From assembly GCA_000969725.1 (NCBI GenBank), contig JXSR01S004023.1: DNA of 25,822 nt, one strand, 5' to 3'. Source of the stretch: Ophiothrix spiculata (Eukaryota; Echinodermata; Ophiuroidea; Amphilepidida; Ophiotrichidae). Positions 1 to 12,597 of this stretch are shown here, piece after piece (position 1 is the first letter of the stretch; each line of letters starts with the position of its first letter). The position numbers and the translations under genes were made by a program. The notes beneath the pieces were generated by a model. The model made no database searches, had not been told where the DNA came from, and saw nothing but the letters and a program-made list of their open reading frames with translations.

Positions 1-1514
1 ATTTCCATATCAATTTGAAGAATGAGCATCAAATAGATAGTTTTACTCTAGCTTTATTTTAATGCTTATAGAACTTGGCTCCGGTGCAGTTACCAAATAA
101 TCTGACTTTAATACCTTAAATCAAACACAAGATGATATATTTGATTTTAAGTGCTTTTAACAAAAATTGGAGCAATGTACAACCTATCTACATTATAATA
201 AGATGCTCATTATTACTAGTAGGGCCCAACTCTATTTCAAATAAATATACGCACAATGTTTTCTAAATGTACAGACTGAACAAAGTTAAAATTTAACTTG
301 TGATTGGTAGTGTCAGCCTGTCGTACTGGTGTATGTCTGATTTGATTTCAGTTTTGTGTTTTGGTTGTCATAAATACAGCAATTGAGATGATTCTTGAGG
401 TGTTTTTGCACATTGGATGTTTAATATGAAGTGTTGAGTTAATTTATAGATGTGTGTTTTTTCTGCATCTGATTTCATTCCGATATTCTTATAAAAACAG
501 TCAAGATGTAGTTATATTGTTGGGCAACACAGCACATGTTTAAAAGCTATGTAACTCCTGTGCTTACAGCAGTATTAAAGCTTTTAGTTCAGTATGTGTA
601 TATAAAATTACAATCTTTGATATTAAGAATTGTGCATAATGGGAAGCAAAAAGTACAATATCTTTTTTCTTATTATAAACTCATATCATGCAGGGATAAG
701 GGAAGTACAATATTCTATTTGTGCTACCCCTAGAGAAACATAGGGTTGAAGCTGTCCTATATAACTGCAAACATGAACCTTATAAAATCAAGCAAATACT
801 AAGTAATAGAGTACAGAGTAAATTGAATTTTAAAGAGTTGCAGGAGCCAATTTTGTTCTTTACTGGTTTGCTCACCGCAGCATATAGCATCCAGTTCCTC
901 TTTCCTTCCTGGAGGGAAGAAGTAAATAGATATATGCCTTCTAATGTTGTGGTTCCATATAATGTTCCGCAAGCAGTTAATACGCATGACAAAGGTCTTC
1001 TAGGAACTGGTTCCCAAAAATAACCTATGTTTTAATGGGATTAGCTATGGTATCATGTGATCTTGCTAAACACTGAAAACATCCAAGGAAAGAAAATGTG
1101 AATCAAGAAGTAATTCAAGATGGGAAAAATGCAGTTTCCTTCAATGTAAAGTAAATTATGTGTTGAATTTTACAGTAAGTTCATAATTCTTTCACAAAAA
1201 TGTCTTTTCAAGACTGTTTGATAATAAATGGTGGTCTCAATAAGTGCAAAAATGTTCTATGGAACAGTTGAGAATTCAGAAACGGTAAGGCACATGTTCA
1301 ATCTCCAATTACAACTAATTTAGCCATGCTTTATTTTAAAATATTCTTCATTTTAAAAACAGACCAATGGTTTTCAAATATAGGACCAAAATAAATGTGC
1401 ACTCTGACGAATCACTCATGAGTTCTTATCCCGGCAGCAATTCAGTGCCCATCACATTAAATCCAAATCATGTTGTACCTATTACAAACTGTTTATGTTG
1501 CGCCATTTAAAAAA

Positions 1515-1695
1515 CATTGGCTGCCAAATTGGCAGTGATGATGAGCTGTGTGTTGTGTCTAGTGATATTGCCGGTAGTCAGGAAATATGATACTCCTCAC
1601 CCCACTTGAGTGATGCCAGGATTTATATATAGAAGATAGAACTCAGCTTGGCTTATTCCATTGAGAGAATATAGAGACACAAAATAATGGATTGG
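1515..1695. other. Highly conserved intronic block alpha, copy I
   Basis: The roughly 180-bp stretch starting CATTGGCTGCCAAATTGGCA is almost unchanged in all three units (6630-6809 and 13606-13785), with only a handful of substitutions, while the neighbouring sequence has many indels. It contains the near-palindrome CTGCCAAATTGGCAG, which has two TTGGC half sites, and CCACTTGAGTG, which resembles an NKX2-type site. It is a candidate regulatory element; the factor assignments are only resemblance. Confidence 0.5.
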
Positions 1696-2289
1696 AATAG
1701 AGGGATGAAAAATTACAAGGTTGCTTGTGGTAGGTGCACATGCACTTTATAGTTGAATGGTAAATCGGAAACAAGAATTAGACTTTGATTCTTTCTCATG
1801 TTTTGATTTTCAAACGGGAATAATTTTAGATATCATTATGTTGCTGAATTTGTTCAATCATTTATTCAAATATTAATTTGTTCTTTCATGTATTAATTCA
1901 CCTTTTGTCATGGAAGTCCTCAATCAAGAGCATGTATGACATACTTTGTATCATCGGATAACATATATTGATCATAAATAATGGTACATTTATTACAGAA
2001 ATCATCCCTATAGCTGAAATATGTTTAAAGGTTAACCAATTTTGAATGGCATTGAAATGATGAAAACAATAAAATGCTAAGCATATTTGAAATTCCAAAA
2101 AGATGCACATTTAAAAATGTAATTGTTTTAAGCACATAACACAGTAGTTGGTGGACACCAGAAACAAATGTATAGTTCCTCACATGAGTATCTATACGGA
2201 AATAATATGTCTGTATTCTCAAGATCATCAAATACATAGAATAACCCTTATCTTGATTTCTGTGTTTCCATTTCTGGGGTTTCAAGTTC

Positions 2290-2445
2290 CTTTTTTATAT
2301 ACACATTATTTTTCTTTTCTGTACTTATATTTCCTTTTTTGTGCTTATATTTCACCTTTTTTTATTTAGTTCCCATATGTTATTTTGTTTTCTGTACTTC
2401 CATTTCCGCACATTATTTTTTTATGTGCTTACATTTCTCTCCTTA
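2290..2445. repeat. T-rich minisatellite, unit I
   Basis: Imperfect units of about 30-40 bp follow the pattern ACATTATTTTTCTTTTCTGT then acTTATATTTCC. They repeat several times up to the unit junction. The equivalents are 7340-7510 and 14390-14500, and the last of these runs into the pyrimidine tract of the first exon's acceptor. Confidence 0.55.
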
Positions 2446-3411
2446 ATCAATAATGTGAGAAGAACTCCCATTTGCCAGCTCCCTACGCAGCATTGAGAGA
2501 ATCCGATTTCTTGCATTCCATGTTGAGATTCAGTTATTAGAGACGTGATGTGAAGATTAGTAGACAAGATTAGGTGGAATGCTGGTGCCATCTTGCTAAA
2601 TGAATTTCTAAATACAATGTGTAGGTAGCATTTATTGATTTGAATGTGACAGGCAAGCAATTTTCTTGGTTTGATGTTGATAGGTAAGAATAGGGAGGGA
2701 TAATATTGATGGAATGTAGTGATCGGATGACATGATTAGAGTTTTTGTAATGCCTGGCCTTTTCAGTATAGGATTAGTTGGATCATAATTTATAGCAGAA
2801 ATGTCTGGTGGTGGAAGGTGAAAATAAGACTTAAAAGATATCATTTTGTGATACTATATATCACAATGGCTACTTCTGGATCAAGGAGGATTCGCGTTTA
2901 AAGCTTGTTCTAAGAAAATGTCTACTCCATATGTGTGTGATAACATGTTTCCTTTTTATGCTTAGTTGAAATTATGGGAAAATAAAATGATCAAGTACTT
3001 TGAAGTATCAAGATTTAATGGTTCGTATGAGAAGACGTTATGGATATTCCATTAAAGGAATGGCCATAGTTTCAGTTTTTGTGCTCAGTTGAAATTGTTT
3101 TAATAGGAAAACATATTGATTATTAGCACACCTACCATTAGAAAGAAACAAGAACAATGACAAGCCCCCTTTGTTATTACACACACCATCCCTAACTTAT
3201 GTCAAAATTTGTGCTGAAAAGATATGAAACTAGAGAAATCATCCAGTTTTAGGTGTGAAATATGTTTGATGATTCATGCAATATTTATTGGATCACTTAC
3301 AATTTAAGTATAATTGCAGAGTCGGCAATTAAATGTTAATTTAAATTTCGATTTGACAAGCTTTCTTCATATTGAATTAAAAGTACAAGACTTGTAGTAC
3401 TTAATGTAGTA

Positions 3412-3471
3412 ATGAGTAGCATGGAGGTTGAAGCAAATTGGATGAGTAGCATGGAGGTTGAAGCAAATTGG
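3412..3471. repeat. 30-bp perfect tandem duplication
   Basis: The string beginning ATGAGTAGCATGGAGGTTGA occurs twice in a row. Unit III carries only one diverged copy near 9630-9660, so the duplication is specific to unit II. Confidence 0.8.
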
Positions 3472-4212
3472 ACACGACTTGCATCATTCTTTGTAATTTA
3501 TGATGTTGCTTGCAGGTTCACTTATGTTTGCTGAGTTATTAACTCTGACCAGTGTTCAAATTAAAGGCATTTTACAATGCTTTTATCTTACAAGTTACAT
3601 AGAAAGAATTTCCTTTAAATCAAAATATAGGTCCCATTCAATATTTGATACTATTTTAGTGCACAGTTTGAAAATTAATACAGAATGTGATTTTGAAAAA
3701 AAAAAGTCCCATCAGTAAATTATAGGTTCATCCACTATATTTTGGCATTCCTTAGTAAACCAAGTATATGTTGTGATTGCAAATTAAGTAGGGAAGTATT
3801 TTATTCAAATTCAATGTGCATTTATTCATGAATTCATTTTGGGCAAGAAAAAGTTGTAGGAAAATGTTTTGAAAATCTTGAAAAATGTGTATTTGTTACT
3901 TTCCAAATCACCAAATTTTATAAGTGCACATGATGACAGTCGTGAAAAAACAGGGGGGGGGGTTAATATTTTTTTGGCCTTCTAGTTTCAAGCACCAAAA
4001 ATATAGTTTGAATAAAAGTTTTCTATTATCAGGAAGAATTGACAATTTCAAAGATTTAATTCCTCAATTTATATCTCATCTATTTTGAATGATGCAAGAC
4101 ACTGAGGTGCTCAATAAATTTAGGAATCTATGCCAATCTGGTTAAAATGCAGATCATTGACTTAAACCTCACAGGCAAAATACTTAAAACAAACAAAAAG
4201 GGGGTTGTCCCA

Positions 4213-4346
4213 GATACACAACAGAGAAAACATATTAAATTTCAAGTAGGAGATCGGTTTTCTGTGCAATATACCTGCTTTCACATCCGACATTTGGGTT
4301 AACATATTGCCCCTGCATCGTTTCAATACATTGATTGACTGAGTAG
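4213..4346. other. Identical intronic block beta, unit II copy
   Basis: These 134 bp are identical to 10307-10440 by direct reading. The bases just outside differ: GTCCCA against GTCCAT upstream, AGTATATAG against TGTATAG downstream. The block contains ATTGATTGACTGAG, which resembles a PBX/MEIS-type site. There is no open frame of note. Confidence 0.55.
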
Positions 4347-4424
4347 AGTATATAGTTCATGCATTTCATTGAAATCTCGTGACTAAATAAATGCTGTCAA
4401 AAACAAAAGGAGAAGATGGAAACG

Positions 4425-4598
4425 TAAGAGGAAAAGGAGCGAGAGATGGAGGCCCCACAATGTCTGCTCGTTAGGAAACCATTCCGAATGTATCGACACA
4501 TTGATGCCTAGCAGTAGCTATGCCGCAGAGCACACTGCATAATGCATGATGGCGGAGTTAGGTGCTAACATGATTTGATGAATCTCTGGGGAAGATGG
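4425..4598. other. Identical intronic block gamma, unit II copy
   Basis: These 174 bp are identical to 10517-10690. With one mismatch allowed, the match continues about 55 bp further. Motif-like strings inside are CCATTCCGAATG (TEAD-like), CTGCATAATGCATG (POU-like palindrome) and GATGGCGGAG (YY1-like). These names are resemblance only. Outside the block the two units have drifted with several indels. Confidence 0.55.
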
Positions 4599-6629
4599 GA
4601 AAAAAGAAAGCATTATAGAGTTGGGTTGTGATAAGAACACCTTTGTAGAGAATTTCGGTAAGATTGGATTGAAATGTTTAGCATGATAAAACAGTGTGGG
4701 GAATTCTGATCACCTGATTTGATTTTTTAGATCATCAAATAAAAAGGTTTAGGGGTGTAAAATGTGTCACCTTGATTGCTATGACCTGTGGGTATGGAGT
4801 TTAGTGGCCTAAAGAAAAGGAAATGATTGTTGTACATTACAAACTGACTAAAATGTGTTCAAGAGGATTTGAATCTTTGCTTCAATTCCAAACATTGAAA
4901 TCTGTGATTTAAAGACTAAATTGATATTGCTAAATGCTAAGGAAGATGCTTAAGTTGATAAAATATTTGAACTGCGCCTGTCTAGCATTTTTGTAACATC
5001 TAATCTTTGCATCTTGTAATTGATAAAGACAATCTGGAGCATTTGAAATCCAATTACAAATGTCTAGTCCAGGCTGTACACTCTGAATATAGTTTAATCC
5101 TGCCTTATACTAATGCGAAAGAAACAGAGCTAGGTATCATAGCTGTTATCTAACAAACTTTTAAGTTCCGACTTTACCTTAAATCAAACACAAGATCAAA
5201 GATATTTTTGATCAAATAGTGTTCTTAAAAATCAGATCTTAAAATCTACTCCACAATAACTTGTTCATTTTACTTGTAGTGCCCTACTCTATTTCAATAT
5301 GAAATATAAAAAAATGTTTTCTAAATGTGAATAGTTTATAATAAGAATGCTACTCTGTTTAACTTGTAGTTTTTGCCTGTCGTACTGGTGTATGTGTGAT
5401 TTGATTTCAGTTGTGTGTTTTGTTTGTCATAAATACAGCAATTGAGATGATTCTTGTGATTCTTGAGGTGTTTTTGCACATTGGATGTGTCATATGAAGT
5501 GTTGGGTTAATTTATAGATGTGTGTTCTTTCTGCATCTGATTTCATTCCGATATTCTATATATAAACAGTCAAGATTCAGTCACATTGTTAGGCAGTACA
5601 GCACATTTATAAAAGCTATGTAACCTGTGCTTACAACAGTATTAATGCAAAGTTCAGACTGAGTAAATAAGATTACAATCTTTGATATTAAGAATCATGC
5701 AATCTTTCTTTCTTCCTATCCTTTATATTGCACAATAGTGAGAAAACAGTGCAATCTCTCTTTCTCTTTTTTTTAAAACTCTACATCATACAGAGATAAA
5801 AGGAAAGTACAATATTCTATTTTTGCTACCCCCTAGAGGTTGAAGCTGTCCTATATAACTGCAAACAAGAACCTTATAAAATCAAGCAAATACTAAGTAA
5901 TAGAGTACAGAGTAAATTGAATTTTAAAGAGTTGCAGGAGCCAAGTTTGTGCTTTACTGGTTTGCTCACCGCAGCATATAGCATCCAGTTCCCCTTTCCT
6001 TCCTGGAGGGAAGAGGTAAATAGATATGCCTTCTAATGTTGTGGTTCCATATAATGTAAGAAGGCAATTCTACAAGCAGTTTATATGCATGACAAAGGTC
6101 TTCTAGGAATCAGTACCTTAAAATAGCCTATGTTTAAAAGGGATTGGCTATGGTATCATGTGATCTTGCTTAACACTGAAAACATCCCAGGAAAGAAAAT
6201 GTGAATCAAGAAGCAATTCAAGAGGAAAAAAATTGAGTTTCCTTCAATGTAAAGTAAATTATGAGTTGAATTTTACAGTAAGTTCATAATTCTTTCACAA
6301 AAAGGTCTTTTCAAGACTGTTTGATAATAAATGGTGGCCTCAATAAGTGCAAAAATGTTCTATGGCACAGTTGAGAATTAAGAAATGGTAAGGCACATGT
6401 TCAATCTCCAATTACAACTAATTTAGCCATGCTTTATTTTAAGATATTCTTCATTTTAAAAACAGACCAATGGTTTTCAAATATAAGACTTCTGGGCACC
6501 CAAAATAAATGTCCACTCTGACGAATCACTCATGAGTTCCTACCCTGGCAGCAATTTAATGCCCATCACATTAAATCCAAATCATGTTGTACCTATTACT
6601 AACTGTTTATGTAAAGCCATTTGAAAAAC

Positions 6630-6809
6630 CATTGGCTGCCAAATTGGCAGTGATGATGAGCTCTGTGTTGTGTCTAGTGATATTGCCGGTAGTCAGGAAA
6701 TACGATACTCCTCACCCCACTTGAGTGATGCCAGGATTTATATATAGAAGATAGAACTCAGCTTGGCTTATTCCATTGAGAGAATATATAGACACACAAT
6801 AATGGATTG
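6630..6809. other. Highly conserved intronic block alpha, copy II
   Basis: This is the second copy of the block at 1515-1695. It differs by isolated bases, for example GAGCTCTG for GAGCTGTG and AATACGAT for AATATGAT. Both the TTGGC half-site pair and the CACTTGAGTG string are kept. Confidence 0.5.
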
Positions 6810-7339
6810 TAATGGAGAGAAGGAAAAATTACCAGGTTACTTGTGGTATGTGCAAATGCACTTTGGTTGAATGAAAAATCAGATACAATAATTAGACTAA
6901 CTCTTTCTCATGTGTTGGGTTTTCAAACAGGAAAAAATTTAGATATAATTTGCTGCATTTATTCAATCGTTTATACATATTATAATTCCTTCATTTATTA
7001 TTAGTTAAACATTTTATTCACTGTAGTCATCACTTGAGGGACTATATGACATATTATGTATCATCAGATTACATTAAATGTGTATTGATCATAAATAATG
7101 GTACATTTATTACAGAAATCGTCCGTAAAGCTGAAATACATTTCAAGTTTAATCAAATTTGAATGGCATTGCTTTGATGAAAATCAAATACTGAGAAAAT
7201 TTGACACAGTAGTAGGAAGAGACCAGAAAAAATATGTAGTTCCTCACATGTGTATCTATATCATCAGATAATTGAGAAAACAAGTAAAATAGCTCTTATC
7301 TTATTTTCTGTACTTCCTATTAGACTGTGGTTTCAGGTT

Positions 7340-7510
7340 GATTCTATATGTACATTTGTTTTCTGTACTTATATTTCCTCTTTTTTTTTAAGTTCACGCT
7401 ATTATTTTGTTTTCTTTGCTGGTATTTTACTTTTTTTTAGTTTCGTACATTATTTTGTTTTCTGTATTTCCATTTCTGCACATTATTTTCTTTTATGAGC
7501 TTTCATTTCT
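7340..7510. repeat. T-rich minisatellite, unit II
   Basis: This is a copy of the 2290-2445 array, with TTTTGTTTTCTGTACTTATA and TTTTGTTTTCTGTATTTCCA among its repeats. Confidence 0.5.
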
Positions 7511-7966
7511 CTCCTTAATCAATAATGTGAGTGCCCTCTTGAGAAGAACTCTCATTTGCCAGCTCCCTACGCTGCATTGAGAGAATCAGATTTCTGCCAT
7601 TCCATGTTGAGATTCAGTTATTAGAGACGTGATGTGAAGATTAGGTACGGTGGAATGCTGGTGCCATCTTGCTAAATGAATTTCTAAATACAATGTGTAG
7701 GTAGCATTTATTGATTTGAATGTGACAGGCGCACAATTTTCTTGGTTTGATGTTGTTAAGTATAAGAAAAGGGAGGGGTAATGTTGATGGAATTTAGTGA
7801 TCGGATGACATGATTAGAGTTTTTGTAATGCCTGGCTTTTTTCTGTATAGGATTAGTTCCTTGTTTCAGATGGATCATCAGCAGAAATGTCTGGTGGTGG
7901 AAGGTGAAAATAAGACTTTAAAGATATCATTTTATGATACTTTATATCACAATGGCTACTTCTGGA

Positions 7967-9096
7967 TCAAAAATGTACATCCATGGGGAAAAGGTGCAGT
8001 ACATAGTGTCATTTGACAAAGTACAGTTCAAGCTTTTCATTATTTATAGATTTCCATTCAATGCAATGTGAAAGCCAATCCAGACAATCTATTTGTTTTG
8101 CCTTTCTTTACAGGAGAACACATTAAGTGGCTTTCTACGTTCGCATGCATTTTATCTCATGTTGAGGCCTACGGGATAATCAGAGTTGACAGCTCACGAT
8201 TTTCTATTAGCAAAATCGTTGAAAAGTTCTAAACAAAACAGATAAACTGTAAATGTTGTATGATTGAATGAAAAAAGTAAGCGTATGTGGAGGAATATTG
8301 ATGCTTTTTGCAAAGTAGCCTTTTTCTAAATTTACTTGCAAGTAACATGAGGAAGGGAAACAATGCCTTTTTAACTTGTGAAAATTATGTTTTTAAATAT
8401 CCATTAGGAACCATCTACTGTAAATGCACTGAATTTGACTTTTGAGAGTAGTAAGTTTTCCCATGGTTTTGCAAAACAAAGGCACTTTGCACAGTTGCAC
8501 AGGTGATGTTTTAAATAATTGCCTGCACTCCCAATTTTTTAAATTGCAAAATGGATTTCTCGTGGATATGCTCACATTTACTAAATAAATTACATATAAT
8601 TATAATGTCAAACTGACATTTTCTTTGAATTGTTGACGCTATTGTTATAAGGTATCTCCGTTTCAACCTGGTTTGCAGACAAAATCATTCTAAGAAAAGC
8701 AAAACATGTTTGTGCAAGTTGAAAGTGTGTTCCCAATCTCACATTAGAAGCCCACCAGGACCTCCATTTAAATAATAATCCAATCACATTATTCATGTTA
8801 CATTCATTAGTATGCAGTATGCATAATGATGCCACATTGCGTGACTGCACGCTTCTACTTCGGTGCTTAACAGAAATAAGGGAAAGAGAATAACATACTT
8901 AGTGTGGAAACTAGAATAATGGGTTTCTGAGGAGAGAGAACACATAGTGATAGCGAGGGAATCTATAAAGAAACAGGGGCTGCATTATGCTACTTATTGT
9001 GTGCTAAATTGAAATGGTTAAGAGTAAAACGCCCATAAGCACATGTGCTTAACATTTTAACTGAAACACATTTTTTCTTGGTAACCTGCTTTTAAG
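7967..9096. other. 1.1-kb segment present only in unit III
   Basis: Unit II jumps from TGGATCAA to GAGGATTCGCG (about 2878-2890), whereas unit III has about 1.13 kb between the matching points. I see no terminal inverted repeats, target-site duplication or gene in it. A deletion in unit II through short homology is as likely as an insertion in unit III. Confidence 0.5.
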
Positions 9097-10306
9097 AGGA
9101 TACACGTTTAAAGATTATTCCAAGAAAATATCTACTCCATATGTGTGATAGCATGTTTCCTTTTTATGCTAAATTGAAATTATGTGAAAATAAAATGATC
9201 AAGTACTTTGAAATATCAAGATTTCATGGGTTTGTATGAAAATACATTATATTCCATTTAAGGAATGGCCTAGTTTCAGTTTTTGTGCTCAATTGAAATT
9301 GTTTTAATAATAAAACATATTGACTTGATTATTAGCACAAGCTGCCATTGTAAAGAACAAGAACGATGGAGAAGCCCCCTCCCTCCTTCCCCTTTGCACT
9401 TGCAGTTACACACACCATTGCTAGCAAACGTCCAAATTTGTGCTAAAAAGATATGAAACTAGAGAAATCATCTGGATTTAGGTGTGAAATCAATTTTATT
9501 ATTCATGCAAATTTTATCGGATCACTTAAAATTTAAGTGTAATTGCAGAGTCGGCAATCAAATGTTAATTTGAATTTCGATTTGATGGGTTTTTTACATA
9601 TTGAATTAAAAGTACAACATAATGTAGTAATCAGTAGCATGCAGGTTGAAGCAAATTGGACATGACTTGCATCATTCTTTGTAATTTTGTGACTTAGCTT
9701 GCAGGTTCACTTATGTTTGCTGAGTTATTAATTCTGACCAGTGTTCAAATTAAAGGCAATTTACAATGCTTCTAATGTAGATAAAATACTTTCCTTCAAA
9801 GCCTATATTGTCAATCCGATACGACAAAATTAATACACATTGTGATTTTGGAAAAAATCCTATCAGTGAATATCAGTTTCATCCTCTATATGTCGGCATT
9901 TCTCAGGTATATATTTATGGTTGCAAATAAAGTAGGGAAGTATTTATTAATGAATTCATTTTGGGTGAGAAAAAGTTATATGAAAAATGTTTTAACGATC
10001 TTTAGAAAGTGTATTCATTACTTTCCAAATCACCAAATTTTATAAGTGCACTTGAAAGTCATGAAACAAACATTTTTTGGCCTTTAAATCTATTTTCAAG
10101 TGCCAGAAATATTATCAGGCAGAATTGACAATTATAAAGATTTATTTCCTCAATTTATATCTCATCTATTTTGAATGATGGAAGACACTTGAGATGCTCA
10201 ATAAATTTAGGAATCTATGCCAATCTTGTTAAAATGCAGATCATTGACTTTACCTCACAGGCAAAATACACAAGTGCTTAAAACAAACAAAAAGGGGGTT
10301 GTCCAT

Positions 10307-10440
10307 GATACACAACAGAGAAAACATATTAAATTTCAAGTAGGAGATCGGTTTTCTGTGCAATATACCTGCTTTCACATCCGACATTTGGGTTAACATA
10401 TTGCCCCTGCATCGTTTCAATACATTGATTGACTGAGTAG
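10307..10440. other. Identical intronic block beta, unit III copy
   Basis: This is the partner of 4213-4346, with no differences over 134 bp. Confidence 0.55.
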
Positions 10441-10516
10441 TGTATAGTTAATGAATTTCATTGAAATCTCTTGACTAAACAAATGCTGTCAAAAACAAAA
10501 GGAGAAGACAGAAACA

Positions 10517-10690
10517 TAAGAGGAAAAGGAGCGAGAGATGGAGGCCCCACAATGTCTGCTCGTTAGGAAACCATTCCGAATGTATCGACACATTGATGCC
10601 TAGCAGTAGCTATGCCGCAGAGCACACTGCATAATGCATGATGGCGGAGTTAGGTGCTAACATGATTTGATGAATCTCTGGGGAAGATGG
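10517..10690. other. Identical intronic block gamma, unit III copy
   Basis: This is the partner of 4425-4598, with no differences over 174 bp. Confidence 0.55.
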
Positions 10691-11163
10691 AAAAAAAGAA
10701 AGCATTATAGAGTTGGGTTGTGATAAGAACACCTTTGTAGAGAATTTTGGTAAGATTGGATTGGAATGTTTAGCCTGATAACACAGTGTGGGGAATTCTG
10801 ATCACCTGATTTGATTTTTTAGATCGTCAAATAAAAAGGTTTATGTAAGAGAGTGTATAGGGGTTTAAAATGTGTCACATTGATTGCTATGACCTGTGGG
10901 TATGAAGTTTGGTGGATTAGACGAAAGGAAATGATTGCTCTGCATTCTGTAAACTTACTGAGACGTGCACTGATTATGTAAGAAGAACAAGGGTTCTATT
11001 TTAACTTCACTTGATGTGTTCAAAGAGGATTTGAATCTGCTTGAGTTCTTGAAATCTGTGATTTAAAGACTACTTTGATTTTGTTATCAAGGACTATTTT
11101 AGTCAGATTGTGGGCTTTCGATGCTCTCACCTAAGGAAGATGCTTTGGTTCAAAATATTTTAA

Positions 11164-11284
11164 GGGGTCTCTTCAAAACTCAACAGGCGGTTGTCTGCCG
11201 GTTCTGGACGGTTTGCTTTTGTTTATTTCTGTTGAACCGCCCAGAACCGGCAGGCGATCGCCGGTTGAGTTTTGAAGCCGCCCC
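11164..11284. mobile_element. Foldback MITE with TAA target duplication
   Basis: Two arms of about 50 bp (11164-11213 and 11233-11284) are reverse complements apart from a few mismatches. Shared strings include CTTCAAAACTCAAC and TGCCGGTTCTGG, and a 19-bp loop separates the arms. TAA stands on both sides (11161-11163 and 11285-11287). The matching site in unit II (about 4968-4990) lacks the element. A 3-bp TWA-type duplication fits the PIF/Harbinger superfamily, but the family is not proven. Confidence 0.8.
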
Positions 11285-11387
11285 TAACTTGCTAGCATCT
11301 GGTTAGCGTAGCATCTAACCATTGCATCATGTAATTGATAAAGACAACCTGGAGCATTTGAAATCCTATTACAAATGTCTAGTCCAG

Positions 11388-11718
11388 GCCCAGCCAGGGT
11401 TAGGAGAAGGGAGGCAAAGTTATGCATGTTGCAGCCCTGTACATCACATCTCAAGATGTCTGCATGGTTTACAATGACAGGTTTTGAAACTTATTTTATT
11501 TCAGTTATTTGTGCCATGTTGCAACATCACACACCTCAAGTTGTATTAAGCGGTGTGGTTTATAACACAACTTCGTTTGACAAAAAATCTATTGTACTAA
11601 AATATAAACTACACACCTAAAGCATGTCATAATCTTTGGAGTGGTGTAGTTTTGCAGAACATCACTTTTTAAAAATCAGAATTTTTTTTTAAAGTAGATT
11701 TGGGCAACCTCCGCTACA
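11388..11718. repeat. 330-bp segment absent from unit II
   Basis: Unit II reads TCTAGTCCAGGCTGTACACT at about 5063-5082. In unit III, TCTAGTCCAGGC is followed by about 330 extra bases before CTACACACTGAATATAG resumes. The insert contains short inverted pieces (AAACTACACACCT and AGTGGTGTAGTTT). It is probably another non-autonomous element, family unknown. Confidence 0.5.
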
Positions 11719-12278
11719 CACTGAATATAGTTGAGTCCGGCTTTATTTTACCGCTGAAGAAATGTAGCTAGGTACCGGGGCTGATACCAAATAAACTTTG
11801 AGTTCTGACTTTACCTTAAATCAAACACAAGATCAAAGATACATTTGATTTAATCGCTCTTAGCCAAAATCGAAGTCATGTGCATCCTATCTACATAGCT
11901 CTACATTATAACATGCTCATTATTACTAGTAGGACTCTACTCTATTTCAAATAAATATACGCACAATGTTTTCCAAATGTGAAGGTTGAACAAAGTTTAA
12001 ATTTAACTTGTGTAAGTAGTGTCTGCCTCTCGTACTGGTGTATGTCTGATTTGATTTCAGTTGTGTGTTTTTGTTGTCATAAATACAGCAATTGAGATGA
12101 TTCTTGTGGTGTTTTTCGCACATTGGATGTTTCATATGAAGTGTTGAGTTAATTTATAGATGTGTGTTTTTACTGCATCTGATTTCATTCCATTATTCTT
12201 ATATAAACAGTCAAGATGCAGTCACATTGTCAGGCAGCACAGCACATTTATAAAAGCTATGTAACCTGTGCTTACAAT

Positions 12279-12597
12279 TATTATTATTATTTCTGGTTTA
12301 TTAACGAATGCATGGTAGCCCGCAGGCTAAATTACAGCAAACTTACATTAAAAACATTTAAATCCATATACAATTAGAAAATACATATAAAGACATCAAA
12401 AATAAATATATGAATAGTAAAACATACATATACCACACATTAAAAACAGTAAAATTCATGAAAAGCCAACATGTGAACATCTCTGCAATAATTAGCATGC
12501 TTTCAAAACTATTCATTAAGCAGCTTGACAAAATAAGGAATTGCACTGTTTTTGTAACGATCTGTTCTGCACCTAATATTGATAAAGTTATTTATAG
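12279..12597 (-). mobile_element. 5'-truncated non-LTR retroelement fragment
   Basis: This 319-bp insert is absent from units I and II. It is flanked by TTACAAT on both sides (12272-12278 and 12598-12604), a 7-bp target duplication. On the minus strand it ends ATTTAGCCTGCGGGCTACCA, then CATTCGTTAATAAACCAG and an (AAT)n tail. That layout, 3' UTR plus microsatellite tail plus target duplication, is typical of LINE or SINE insertion. No reverse-transcriptase motif is recognisable in so short a piece. Confidence 0.75.

Larger units (their letters stand above)
1..2450. repeat. Tandem intronic unit I (partial copy)
   Basis: From about position 50, this stretch aligns base by base, with frequent small indels, to 5100-7522 and 11740-14508. 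Anchor strings such as CGTACTGGTGTATGT occur at 322, 5381 and 12031. No exon, tRNA or other gene is seen. A 100-codon open frame at 721-1023 is broken by indels in the other two copies, so it is not treated as a gene. The copy ends at CCTTAATCAA (2441-2450), the same string that ends unit III just before the first exon. Confidence 0.85.
2451..7522. repeat. Tandem intronic unit II (5.07 kb)
   Basis: This is a full copy of the repeated unit, bounded on both sides by the CCTTAATCAA junction string. Its first half (2451-5080) aligns with 7523-11740 and its second half with 1-2450 and 11740-14508. It lacks about 1.1 kb present in unit III at roughly 7967-9096, with TGGATCAA then GAGGAT at the join (about 2878-2890). 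No coding potential is evident; the only open frames are short and not shared between copies. It contains the two blocks that are identical to unit III. Confidence 0.85.

Noticed and set aside
721..1023. 100-codon open frame in unit I
   Set aside because: The matching stretches in units II and III (about 5838-6125 and 12800-13100) carry frame-breaking indels and amino-acid changes, and no family is recognisable.
3953..3962. Run of ten G
   Set aside because: A simple mononucleotide tract with no supporting context for a G-quadruplex (a single run only).
7810..8016. 68-codon open frame in unit III
   Set aside because: It spans the point where units II and III differ by 1.1 kb, is not kept in unit II, and shows no family features.
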